DNA of 64,000 nucleotides from Conoideocrella luteorostrata (lineage: Eukaryota > Ascomycota > Sordariomycetes > Hypocreales > Clavicipitaceae): the NCBI GenBank assembly GCA_032433595.1, contig JASWJB010000109.1:56812-120811 (forward strand), given 5' to 3'. This document shows, in pieces, positions 45,711-56,577 of this stretch (position 1 is its first letter; every line of letters starts with the position of its first letter). Position numbers and translations under genes: made by a program. Below the pieces are notes generated by a model. The model had not been told where the DNA came from, did no database searches, and saw only the letters and a list, made by a program, of their open reading frames with translations.

Positions 45711-46230
45711 ACGTCGCCGTCGATGATGTCAGTGCTGATGATGATGTCAATGCTGCTGACAATGATGGTGGTGATGGTGGTAATGTTGGTGATGATGGTA
45801 ATGATTTGATGATATTGCTGTGGACAATGTTGCTGTCAGCTAGGGTTTTGTTCTGAGGGTTTTATTACCTGACCAAGTAACTGCGTGCTATGTTGCCACT
45901 GCAGACGATGGTATGCTGTCAATGATGTTAACTGCTGATGATTCTGCTCCTAACGGGAGTTTTATTACCTGATAGTGCCGCTGCTGACAATGTTCCTGAT
46001 AGATTTGCTGCTAATAATGATGATGGTGCTGATGATGACGATGGTGCTGGGCAAGAGGGAAGATGGAAAAGGGAAAAAAGCAGAGAGAAGAGAGAAGAAG
46101 GAGGAGAGAAGAAGAAGATGGGAGAAGGAAGAGGAAAGAAGGAAGAGGGAAGAGGGTTTTGCTTCCTGCTGCTGCTGCTGCTAACGAAGGTCTTGTTGGC
46201 TCACGGTAACCTCCTTCCGTAGCAGAATCT
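45711..46230. repeat. Asp/Ala-type minisatellite, array 2, with GA-rich tract
   Basis: Gatgatg/gatgctgct arrays with the same joint (gttttattacctga) as array 1. They are followed by a purine-rich tract at 46060-46155 of agaagaggaga type and a short gctgctgctgctgctaac run. Confidence 0.65.
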
Positions 46231-47100
46231 CTCCGACTTTCTTTCTGTATCTTGGGGCTTAACCGCAAATCTCGGGCAAAAGCTCTGCTGTCCCTAATAA
46301 GGGCTTCCTCTGTACATTGGCGAGAAATATTTACAAGCTTTAGACTAGAATATGCAATAGAGTTAGCAATTACCACTTGATGTCTAATGTTTTCAAGTAT
46401 TTATTTTGCATACTACTGTACTTATTTGCTTCTCCCATTGTTGCCACGATTGCACACAATTCAGCAGTAGTTGTCTGATAAGCGGCCTCGGCAGGCGCGG
46501 CCCCAGCACATCCCATATCTCTTATGCAAGGTAAAGCCTCTTATCAGTGATAAGTAGTAGGGAGCCAACTCGCAGCGGTATATTTGGTTAGAGTCAAAAA
46601 CGTATTGCCTTACCGTCACCAAAGAGATGTGAAAACGCACAAAAACAACTAGGAAAGAGTGGATTCTTCAGACGATTGAGCTATGCAGGAATCTTGGTTC
46701 TTGACTTATTGGTGACACAATTTACATACGAGAATACGCAAAACGGGTTTTAAGTAAGCAGCTATGCAGGGGACAAGTCCCGTGACCATATGGCAGTGTC
46801 ACAAATTTCAGCAAAAAGGTGAAGAAGCTCCACACTACGGAGCAGTAGCGTGAATAATGCATTTTGTATAGCCTGTGACATATTTCATTGGCATCCACTT
46901 GCAGCCATGTCCAAAGTTGTACTGGGTTTAGTTTGTACATCATAAAAACACATATCCTGTACGCCCGACGAAGCAGAGCATGAGCGTGCCACTCGGAACA
47001 TGGCGCAGCGGACCAGGTGGGCATTTCAGGATGTGGGACGCTGTACCACTTCTGTATGAGCAATCAATTTGGCCAGAGTTGTGACGCCGGAAATGGACAT
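46231..47100 (-). other. Unassigned relic, maybe transposon RNase H remains
   Basis: Minus-strand frames contain APAEAAYQTTTAELCAIVAT (about 46500-46430) and, after a frame change, IANSIAYSSLKLVNISRQCT and EEALIRDSRAFARDL. The string TTTAELCAI resembles the glutamate-containing helix of retroelement RNase H domains. A second ORF at 47063-46722 is protein-like but unknown. A copy of the ttaccgtcaccaaagagat end lies near 46610. Confidence 0.3.
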
Positions 47101-47875
47101 TCTGACGATTCTGGTGCTAGCAAAGGTCTGTTTGCCTCGTATTGCTTTAAGGGTCTTGTGATCTGACAATGCTGCTGCTAGCGATGCTTCTATTGACAAT
47201 ACTTCGAACGAAGTATTGTTGCCCGACATTGATACCGATGATACTGCTGCTGACGAAGCCGCTTACGATAGTTCCATTTACAATACTACCGACAAAGTAA
47301 CGTTGCCCGACATTGATGTCGCCACTAACGAAGCCACCGCCTACAATGCTACCACCGACGATGCTACCGCTGACGAGGGTTTATTACCTGAAGATGCTGC
47401 TGCGGGTGAGGGTTTCGATACGTCGTGATGCTACGGCTTACAATGCTGCTGCTAACGTTGCCGCCGCAGGGGATGCCACCGCCGACGATGCCACTACAGA
47501 CGAGGGTTTCGATAAACCATGATGCTACGGCTTACAACACCGCCGCCGCTGATGATACCGATTCGGACGAGGGTATTGTTATCAAGGGGGGGCGCATCAA
47601 CAATGAGATAGTGCATTAACTGCGCAGCAACTCTTGAGCCAACTACGTCGCACTTCTCAATTGCATTTGGGATTTCTTGCGTTTCTTCTTCCGTCAAATC
47701 AACATACAAGATGATGCTACTGCTGATGATGCTGAGGCTGACGATGCTATGGCTGAAGATGCTGCTTCTGCAAATGATGCCGCGATTGACGATACTACTA
47801 GCGCAGGTTTCGTTGCCTGATATTGATACCGGAGATGCTCCTGCTGACGAGGGCCTCGTTGTCTATTGATATTAC
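47101..47875. repeat. Asp/Ala-type minisatellite, array 3
   Basis: The same family as 42051-42853. Plus-strand readings include LPDIDTDDTAADEAAYDSS and TDDATADEGLLPEDAAAGEG, that is, acidic Ala/Thr/Asp repeats bounded by DEG-F/L-LP joints. Frame breaks recur. Confidence 0.65.
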
Positions 47876-48514
47876 TACTAACGTCAGTTTGTCGACCGCT
47901 ACGACTAGTACCATATTATTGTGAAGAGTACTCGAAATAGTGAGGCATCTGTCCAGCCCAGCCAAGAGCGTAAGTTCAGCAATCGCTTATTTTGCGGTTC
48001 AGATAACACAACCTGAATATAGTTGCTGTCGAATTTGTCCTAACCGCTCCATTCCACAGTGACAAAAAAATCTAATCAGCGGCAATACACGCAAAGGCAA
48101 CAGTCGCTAATACCCTCCGTCGACAGGTTCACGGCCTGTAATGAGTATGTAGCCTTTATGAGTCTCACCGACTTCTGAACTGTCTTAACTCCCACAATAG
48201 AAGAACTCAAAATCTAATTATCCCTTTCAACAGATACTGGACCGAGATCTCTGGTGATCCACATCATGGAGGTCATCACTTAGCCTTATTTGTGCCGTAT
48301 CCTCGCCCCCTCCGAACCATACATACATGTACACAGGAAAAAAAAAATGAAGGGACGAAAAAAGAGGAGGGCAATAAAAGCAATCAAAACTGGTAATTCG
48401 TCGCTCTGAGTCATGCTGACTGAGGCTTCAATGCCAAGAATGTACAGAAACCCCTTACAGCTTTGGAAGAACCCTGTGTACCAGCAGAGACACCACTTAC
48501 TCTATTTCCAGTGG

Positions 48515-50260
48515 TCAGTCCCAAAGCTGACTCTCAGCAACAATCAGAGGTTTTAACCTGCCGAAGAAGTAGTCCATCACGTCCTCCGCCGACTTGTTCC
48601 CCGTGCATATCGCGGTGTTAATTATCCCGGCGTTACTGTAACTCAATTCGTCTCCGGATGCGAACCCAGACGGGATCATCCAGAACTCGTCGTTTTGGCC
48701 CCTCATGTGGTAACCCTTGCGCTAAATCCTTGTGCACGGTATAGCCGGTGACCGACGTCAAATCCTCGAGCTTGTACACGTACCTCTTAATGTTGTCGGT
48801 GTTCAGAATCTTTCAGGTGCAGGACACAACCATCGGTACGGCGTTGATTGATAATCCAGGCCTAGCTACCCTCCTCACCGTGAAGTGTCTACTGGACGCG
48901 GTGACGCTATTTGCTATGACGAAGATCCCGTGCAGTCTTCTGACTTGTTTCTCGTTCTACGATCTCGGGTGCGAACATTCCAACTGCATCTGCAAGTTCA
49001 TGAATACGATCCTGGTCTCGATGATGGGTCGTAGACCGTCTCATGACCAAGGCTGAATTGGTATGACCGTAGTCCGTATACATGGCATGTCTTGCGTTGA
49101 TATGACGATGGTCGCAGTACTCTCGCACAGCGTCACCACAGCGGCATCACCGGCGTATCTACACCTGCATCGACAGCGTATCGTCGAGATGATCCTGTCC
49201 GGCACGGTACCAGCTTCGCCGTCCCCACAGGGGATATCAGCGATAGCGTTCCTGAGGTTGGTGGTCTTCCGCGATCCTCCGCGTCCAATCGGCACACACT
49301 ATTGGCAGTTCGGGAAGCAGATGTCGTTCTCGATTTGGGGTAACGAGTCATTGAACAGGTCCTCGGTGTAGAGGTAAGTCTTCCTGATGACACCCGACAA
49401 TTCCCTCATGGACATCTGGCAGGACATAGGGTCGCTGGATTCGACTTGACCGTGACCTCTATCAAGTTCAGGAAGAGGTCGGGCGCGTGATGGACATTTG
49501 TTGATCTTGCACTAGTTGTGACCGTCAACGATCTACGACATGTGTATCTACGAGATTAGTAGGTGTAAAACCTGCCACAAGACGTCGAGCAGGTACATTA
49601 ACATGTGTGACGATGGATTCGTACTTACGGTGACGTGATTCCTCCCATGCCCAGGGATGTCGACTCCAGCACGATCGTGGCCCACACCGGCTAGATTTGG
49701 TGGTACCCGAGATTTTCAACGACTCGCATATCTATTATCTTGTCATTATTCTTCTGTTTGGTGATGATTCGATTATGAGAACATCAGTGAGGTCACAGGC
49801 CCTAGGTCGGCAGCCTCCACGATGGTTGCAATCGCACCTTCAACTCCCCCAAGACCCACTTCCTGTCCATGTTCGTGACCTTGTTCCCGAAATCTGTCAG
49901 TACGTTGACGTAACCGCCCTCTGCGGACTTGTACTTGTAGTGGCTGGCAGTTGATCTTGGTCTCGAACATCTGCATGGTCGGGGGCAGTCTGTTGTTGTT
50001 GATGGTGTCCACGGCCTACCCAAAAACTCGGCCACGTTCTTCTTCTTGTCCTTTGTCTTGGAGGAGTTGATCATGTTCAAAATATTGCCCGTAACGTAGT
50101 TCGCTATTGGGAGTCGGTCCCTCTTCACGGGCGCCGAACCCTTGGTCTCCAGCAAACCGCCCCAGTCGATGGTCGAGTACTTCCCCCTGGTCGTAATCAG
50201 CATATGCTTGTAGTTGCCCTTCAAGTATGCCTTCACGTTCTGCAGGGTGGTTCTGAACAA
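48515..50260 (-). pseudogene. Unidentified fossil coding region
   Basis: The minus strand is protein-like in patches but switches frame repeatedly. The longest patches are 50260-49802 (HMLITTRGKYSTIDWGGLLE, then APVKRDRLPIANYVTGNIL), about 49420-49040 (TYLYTEDLFNDSLPQIEND, VPIGRGGSRKTTNLRNAIAD) and 48706-48515 (DELSYSNAGIINTAICTGN, EDVMDYFFGRL). Codon composition (frequent tcg, cgg, gac) differs from the surrounding satellite DNA. Motif-like strings point in two directions: a damaged P-loop (GRGGSRKTT) or, in other frames, B-family polymerase-like signatures (TANSV at about 49300 and YGHTNS about 80 codons on). I cannot decide and assign no function. Confidence 0.4.
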
Positions 50261-50269
50261 GAGCCTGCA

Positions 50270-51135
50270 CGCATCTCAATAGTCACACAGCCGCCGCAAC
50301 AGGCCCAAACCTGGCGGGCAAGACTCGGAGAAACGCACTGCCCCAGGGCAACGCGAACAGAGGAGGGAGAGGGACAGATACAGAAACAAATAGATAGAGA
50401 AAAACATGCTTCTGATATGGCTGAATTCCTGTGTACGTTATAAATTCCTGGAACATTGTAAACTTCTGTATACGTCATGCTGGTGCTAGTGCTAGTGGAC
50501 CTACGCTGCTTACAATTCGACTGCTCACAATGCCTACAGTACGGAGTGACAAACCTTGTGTTGCTCGCGCTACTGCTGCCTTTCCCCTCTCCTGACCGCC
50601 ATCTTGACCAGAATCCTGACCAGAATTCTGACCCGTGGTTACGATAACCGTATCTTGCACATCTTCATCGTCTTAGTTAGATGAACTTGCTAAGTCTAAT
50701 GCTTCTTTATCGTCTTTGTTGGATTAACTTGCAATATCTGATACTTCTTGTAGCCTATACGGCTTCTAGGAATCAATCATTTTCTTTATCCGTCCCTCTC
50801 TATCTCCCGCCCCTGGCCACGTTGGTCCGCCCGGCGCCGCCAGGGCTTGGTCTTGGTCAGAGTCCAGCGATACAGGCTTACAAGCAACGCGACAGCGACG
50901 AGAGCAACACACACAGTAAGACAGAACAACAACCAGTGCACCAAATAGAGCAAGACCTAGCGCAGAAGATACAGAAAAGCCCGGCCCACGCGATTCAGGC
51001 AAAATCAGCGTGTTTATGGCGACTCTGCGGCGGGCAAGGCACAAAACGCAACAAGCAAGGCACAAAATGCCGGCTGGATGTGTGGTTTTTCGCTCGGGCT
51101 GTGAGCAGAAAAAGGAGAAGACTATGGGCCGTATC
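50270..51135. repeat. Left copy of a large inverted repeat
   Basis: Several blocks are reverse complements of blocks at 57820-58860: cagccgccgcaacaggccca (versus tgggcctgttgcggcggct), the accaagaccaagccc block near 50850, gcattttgtgcc near 51075 and gagcagaaaaaggagaag near 51105. Order is only partly kept, so the arms are rearranged. The NLR/PNP gene pair lies between the arms. Confidence 0.6.
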
Positions 51136-51138
51136 ATT

Positions 51139-51223
51139 GAGACTAGGACAGTTCTTCTAGTATTACTCTATACTATACTTAGTACTAGTAGTGTAGTCAC
51201 TTAAAGAACGTAGTCTTAGTCTC
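51139..51223. mobile_element. 85-bp palindromic MITE-like element, copy 1
   Basis: Arms gagactaggacagttcttct and aaagaacgtagtcttagtct-c are inverted copies around an AT-rich centre (tattactctatactatactt). The same arms form copy 2 at 57733-57816. Confidence 0.75.
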
Positions 51224-51445
51224 AACAACACAGCCCACAGCCCACAGTCTTCTCCTTTTCTGCTCACAACCCGAGGTCCTGAAACATAAGGAATGTTGTC
51301 AGTCAACCATCCAGTTACCGAAAATGTTAGAATACCTAGATAAAATTTAACTATAAGAAGGGGCCTAATTCCTCGTCAATTATCTAGAATACAAGGACAA
51401 TTCCACTGCTTTAGACATCCATAGCTGCTCACTTGTGACACTATT

Positions 51446-51537
51446 TCTCTTCTTCTCTCTCAGATAACCCAGATCAGAGGAATTGAATTGTTTTGCTTGT
51501 TGTTTTGCCTCATCTCCTGGTATCGATACCCTCGTCA
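51446..51537 (+). mobile_element. Partial LTR, 3' end only
   Basis: Matches the last half of the complete LTRs (cttcttctctctcagataac, ttgaattgttttgcttgttg, ggtatcgataccctcgtca). The 5' half starting tgttggaat is missing. The following acgaagccttgtgcttccta is also shared with the other copies and may be the old internal leader. Confidence 0.75.
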
Positions 51538-51916
51538 CACGAAGCCTTGTGCTTCCTACACAAACTTCATCATGACTGGCTAACCACAGGCGACGTTGGT
51601 GGATGCAGAGTTATTATCAAGCAGTAGGCGGTCCTCCAAAACATACCATTGACGATACCGTGCTATAGTCTTGCCACGTTTCGTTCTCGCGACCGATCGT
51701 GCCGCATAACGAACGACGCACCGCACCTTGTCCCGAGTGCTTGCGCCTCCCCTCTCAAAAAGAGATAAACCTGTGCTTGCTCAATAATCAGTAACACAAC
51801 TCATACTGGCCTATCCGGGAAAGGCACGTGTTTTATTTGATCTACTTATCCATGGCTCTGGATCTACGAAGGTAATAAGTATTCCGCATCCTGAGCCCTT
51901 CAAGTGCGAAGGAAGG
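51538..51916. other. Spacer downstream of the NLR, no gene
   Basis: Contains sequence related to the region after the LTR at 61475 (gcttcctacacaaactt, gcgacgttg) and the 3' flank of the NLR gene. No ORF. Confidence 0.4.
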
Positions 51917-54900
51917 TCAAGTTTCCCACTCAGCTAGATTCTCAGCAGCAGACGAGTAGTAGGGATGGCTGGCACCCAGTTTAGCTCGTAATAGCTGGAC
52001 GCAATGCCTCATCAAAGTTTTAGCTTCTTCACCGCGCCCTGTATTCCAAAATGTCCATGCCAAGTTATTCATGCTATTCAGCGTGTCAGGATGATCCTCC
52101 CCTAGCTTCCTCTTGCGAGTCTCCATCACCTGCACCCCTAATTCCGCCGCCTCCCGCCGGCCTTGGTTCCTAAATATTGACGCCAAGTTAGCCATGCTAG
52201 TCAGCGTGTCAGGATGATCCTCCCCTAGCTTCCTCTTGCGGGTCTGTATCACTTGCGTCTCTAACTCCTCCGCCGCCTTCCACCGGCCTTGGTTCCAGTA
52301 TGTTGACGCTAAGTTAGCTATGCTAGTTAGCGTAGCAGGATGATCCTCCCCTAGCTTTTTCTTGCTTGCTTTCATTACTTGTACCTCTAACTTCTCTGCC
52401 GCTGCCCACCGGCATTGGTTCCTATATGTTAACGCCAAGTTAGCTATGCTAGTCAGCGTGTCAGGATGATCCTCCCCTAGCTTCCTCTTGCGAGTCTCCA
52501 TTACTTGCACGCCCAACTCCTCCGCCGCCTTCCACCGGCCTTGGTTCCAGTATGTTGACGCTAAGTTAGCTATGCTAGTTAGCGTAGCAGGATGATCCTC
52601 CCCTAGCTTTTTCTTGCTTGCTTTCATCACTTGTACCTCTAACTTCTCTGCCGCTGCCCACCGGCATTGGTTCCTATATGTTGACGCCAAGTTAGCTATG
52701 CTAGTCAGCGTGTCAGGATGATCCTCCCCTAGCTTCCTCTTGCGAGTCTCCATTACTTGCACGCCCAACTCCTCCGCTGCCTCCCACCGGCCTTGGTTCC
52801 AGTATGTTAACGCTAAGTTAGCTATGCTAGTTAGCGTGTCAGGATAATCCTCCCCTAGCTTCTTCTTGCTTGCCTTTATTACTTGCACGCCTAACTCCTC
52901 CGCTGCCTCCCACCGGCCTTGGTTCCTGTATGTTGACGCTAAGTTAGCCATGCTATTTAGCGTGTCAGGATGATCCTCCCCTAGCGTCTTCTTGCTCGCC
53001 TCTATCACTTGTACCTCTAACTCCTCTGCCGCTGCCCACCTGCCTTGGTTCCTGTATGTTGACGCTAAGTTAGCTATGCTAGTTAGCGTGGCAGGATGAT
53101 TCTCCCCCAGCTTCTTCTTGCTCGCCTCTATTACCTGTACCTCTAACTCCTCTGCCGCTGTCCACCTGCCTTGGTTCCTGTATGTTGACGCCAAGTTAGC
53201 TATGCTAGTCAACGTGTCGGGATGATCCTCCCCCAGCTTCTTCTTGCGAGTCTCCATCACTTGTACCTCTAGCGCCTCCGCCTCATTCCACCGGCCTCTC
53301 AGGCCGTACGCTGACGCTACCATTGCTTTCGACCATATCACATCTTCATGCTCCTTGTTAAATATCCTTTTCCTTGCTTTCATGGCCCAAACTGACAGGT
53401 CCTCTGCCTCTAGTCCGTTTCCCTTTTTGAGGGCATACCATGCCGCCTTGTATAGGATTGTAGCCCACTCTTTCATTGACTCTTTTCCGGCTGGGGGCTG
53501 TGCAGACACCGATTGTGCATGCGGGAAAAGCATCTGGCATTTAGCCCAGTTCTCGTATTCTCCTCCGGGAAACTCTGCGCAGAGCCTTATAATAAACTGG
53601 TGCTTCCTCTGCTCGTATACGTCATGCGCTCTAAGCCACTCAAGTGTAGCTAGCTGCACTAATCTATGCATCTCAAAGGTGGTGCAGTCTTCATTGGCAA
53701 CAATGAATGAGAAGTTCCGCAGTGTTGCAATATCGTTTTCAAATCTGTCATTGTTGCTATAATTGAATTGTTGGGTCGAGTCGCCGTCGCCGTCGCTGTC
53801 GATACTCTCATTATCATCAGCATAATTATTGTGTTCACCTCCATCGCCCATGTCGATCGTTCCTTCACCCTGGTTCTGTTCACCATCGCCGCTTGTACAG
53901 TCGTTTTGGTCGCGCAGTAGAATTTCGGGAATGCCTTGTCGATCGCAGAAACTCATGAGCGAGAGTATGTCTGATGCCGATGGTCTGGTTTTGCGAATGT
54001 AGTCAAATGATATTTGCCACGTAATAAGGATAGAGTTCTTGGCTTCGGCGTCTCGACGGAGTTCTCCACCTTTAAGCATAAGCAGATCAGCTTTTCTTTT
54101 GTCACTGTTGCGAAACTCATCGAGATATTTCCGCAAAGAGTATCGTGGACGCCTCTGCAGAACGTAGGCCGCTGCTTGGACAATGGCCAGTGGCATATAG
54201 TCAAGCGCTGCAGCGAGCTCGGCGGTGCACGCTTCGTAATCGTCTTGACCGAGCTTATTCTGGAAAAGCTGCAAGGCGTCTTTTTCATTCATTGGCTCGA
54301 TCGTAATGATATTGGAGCGCTCAACCAGCTCTAGTGCGGCATCTCTGCTTCGTGAGGTGACAAGGACGGACCCATGCTGGCAGTGAGGGATGTACGATAT
54401 CAGCTGTCTCGGATTTGCACTCTCCATCGTGGTCGCCGCCGCTTCGATACCAGGGCCGGGAAACTTCAAGAAACCCGCATCGTCTACATTATCGAGAACA
54501 ATAGTCCAGGGTCCTGTTCTCTCGTCTTGAAGCCAGTCGTGCACGAGCTGAAATATGTTGGCTTTCGGGTTCTGCCGCCCTTTGACCTTGACATGTGTCG
54601 CAATATCTCGAAAACTCTGTTCGAACCGAGGGCTATTGCTCGCGTGGATCCAAAAGACCCATGTATCGGAAGATCGTTCTCGGACTCGATACGCGTATTC
54701 GATGGCGAGTTGCGATTTGCTTCAAAGGTCAGACTTTTTTCCTAGCAGAGCAAGGCGCCTGGAACGTACCCGACACCACCAAGACCGACGAGCGCAGTAC
54801 GCGATCCTCGCTGGTCACAGCTTTGTTCGATCTGGTCGATAAGGTCTCCTCGTTGTACAAAGTCTCCGTCGCGACCAAAAGGAATCAGAATCGATGGATT

Positions 54901-55069
54901 GGGCGGCGTTTCTGGTCGCTCTATCCGTTCGTCAACGAGGAGGTATGGAGCCAGTGCATCGTTGGAGCTTACCTGGGGTAGCGTAGTAGTGAAATTCCGC
55001 GCTGACTGGCCCGTGGATCGTCCCCGCTTGAAACCCGGAATTGTTATTGCCGAAAGCGATGGTGTTCAT
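51917..55069 (-). CDS. NB-ARC-TPR NLR with N-terminal amyloid-like motif
   Basis: A 1016-residue receptor from three exons: 55069-54973, 54920-54770 and 54719-51917 (introns of 52 and 50 bp, GT-AG, phases agree). Residues 1-32 are a short N-terminal tail: MNTIAFGNNNSGFQAGTIHG then PVSAEFHYY. It holds a G-F-Q-A-G core like the fungal PP amyloid motif and the RHIM. NB-ARC follows: P-loop VGLGGVGKSQLA (about 77-87), Walker B WTIVLDNVDD (about 154-163), HGSVLVTSRSRDAA and PLAIVQAAAYV. An acidic, Asn-rich linker lies near 366-406. From about 560 to the end are eleven TPRs, nine of 42 residues (W-x-AAEELEVQV...LGEDHPDTL). This is the PNT1 architecture (PP motif, NB-ARC, TPR). It is divergent from the PNP gene, with about 314 bp between starts. 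Intact ORF, so probably functional; the ligand is unknown. Confidence 0.9.
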
Positions 55070-55383
55070 GGCGCTGGAAGATAGTTGATGATTTCACTCA
55101 TGGCTCGAGGGCAGTTGATCGCGGGTGCCGGGGGGTAGGAAAGCCTCAGCGACTTGAAGGAGGATGGCTGTGGCTGTAGCTGGTGCGGGAGTGATGCTGT
55201 CAGCAGCGAATTACGGCTGTATTACCATGAGGTTCAGCTGGGTCTAATGATTGGCCGCCTTCCTGCAGGTCGCCCGCATCGTTGCCATGCTGACATGCTA
55301 TTGAAAGCCGTGTCCTCAGCCGCGTCTGCCGTTCTTTCACTAGACTTGCCCTTCCCCTTTGTATAGTTCTTCGCATACCTGCG
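55070..55383. promoter_or_regulatory. Shared divergent promoter of the NLR/PNP pair
   Basis: The only non-coding DNA between the start codons of the receptor (minus) and the effector (plus). Its short length suggests the two genes are co-regulated. No clear TATA or operator could be picked out. Confidence 0.5.
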
Positions 55384-56577
55384 ATGGCCACAGTTAAGAA
55401 GCCAACAAGTCGCGCAGACTTCCGCATCGCAATCATCTGCGCTTTGGCCCGTGAGGCCGACGCGGTCGCTTTACTGTGTGATGAATTCTGGGACGACGAT
55501 GGCGATATTTTCGGCCGGGCGACGGGAGATACCAACATGTATGTCACAGCGCGGTTAGGCATCCATAATATTGTCCTTGCTGTACTTCCTGCGATGGGGA
55601 CAACGAATGCAGCCGTGGCGGCGGCCGGTCTGCGCTCAAGTTACTCCAACCTCAAATTGGCGTTAATTGTCGGAATCTGCGGCGGGGTTCCCAAAATCAG
55701 AGGCAACAGTGCCTTCCTGGGCGATGTTATTGTCAGCAAGACGATCATCCAGTACGACTACGGACGACAGTACCCGGGCCACTTTGCGGTCGAGAAAACA
55801 GTTGACGATAGCCTTGGCCGGGCGAACAAGGATATTCGCGGTCTCCTCGCTAGTTTTGAAACGGAGTTTGGACATGAGCGATTGAAAACAAAGGCTGCTG
55901 CTCATCTCAAATACCTACAGGAAGCAGCAGCTCGCAAACACCGGCGAGCGGATTACTACTATCCTGGAATGACTAGAGATAAACTATTCCTACCGACTTA
56001 CCGCCATTCACACCGAGATTCCTATGATACATGCTGCGGCGGATCTATTAATATATGCGAAGTTGCCGCCAAAGCTTCCTGTGAGGAAGTTGGCTGCAGC
56101 GAAACTAGCCTTGTGACGAGGGAACATACCAGAGGAGAAGGTGACTACTGCCCGGACATCTTCATTGGCTGTCTGGGCTCAGGCAATATGGTTATGAAAT
56201 CTGGAGAGGACCGTGATCGCATCGCCACTCAGCATGATATCATTGCCTTTGAGATGGAGGGCGCCGGGGCATGGGATGAAGTCCCGTGCATTGTTGTCAA
56301 GGGTATCTGTGACTATTCGGACAGCCACAAAAACAAAGGATGGCAGGACTTTGCAGCAGCAACGGCAGCAGCGGTGGCAGGAGCACTACTCAAGTGGTAT
56401 ATACGTGATGATGGCCATGAGGCCATACATGGCAACTCGCGGCAGGAAGCTTCTGTAAAAGCTGCCGCGGAGGACCAGAACCAGCTAACTAGTGTAAAAT
56501 TTGGGGAGCAAAACTCGGGGTTTCAAGCTGGGATTATCAATGGCCCTGTCAGTGGGTTAACTTTTGGAGGAAAGTAA
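55384..56577 (+). CDS. PNP-type phosphorylase effector with C-terminal amyloid-like motif
   Basis: A single-exon gene of 397 residues. Residues about 13-345 are a nucleoside-phosphorylase (PNP_UDP_1) domain: FRIAIICALAREADAV at the start, the phosphate-loop ALIVGICGGVPK, GDVIVSKTIIQYDYG, then the substrate-binding FEMEGAGAWDEVP and GICDYSDSHKNKGWQDFAAA; the Glu and Asp expected in the active site are present. A basic/Gln-rich linker follows, then SVKFGEQNSGFQAGIINGPV and SGLTFGG at the very end. The stretch NSGFQAG..NGPVS is nearly identical to that at the N-terminus of the divergent NLR. PNP domains are common NLR effectors in fungi, and relatives (Detocs) cleave ATP to adenine and ribose phosphate. 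Here the domain is separate from the receptor and would be recruited through the motif. Start is the first ATG. Confidence 0.9.
   Translation: MATVKKPTSRADFRIAIICALAREADAVALLCDEFWDDDGDIFGRATGDTNMYVTARLGIHNIVLAVLPAMGTTNAAVAAAGLRSSYSNLKLALIVGICGGVPKIRGNSAFLGDVIVSKTIIQYDYGRQYPGHFAVEKTVDDSLGRANKDIRGLLASFETEFGHERLKTKAAAHLKYLQEAAARKHRRADYYYPGMTRDKLFLPTYRHSHRDSYDTCCGGSINICEVAAKASCEEVGCSETSLVTREHTRGEGDYCPDIFIGCLGSGNMVMKSGEDRDRIATQHDIIAFEMEGAGAWDEVPCIVVKGICDYSDSHKNKGWQDFAAATAAAVAGALLKWYIRDDGHEAIHGNSRQEASVKAAAEDQNQLTSVKFGEQNSGFQAGIINGPVSGLTFGGK

Noticed and set aside
53244..54345. ORFs of 106-172 codons opposite the second NLR
   Set aside because: Antisense shadows of the repeat-rich TPR and NB-ARC exon.
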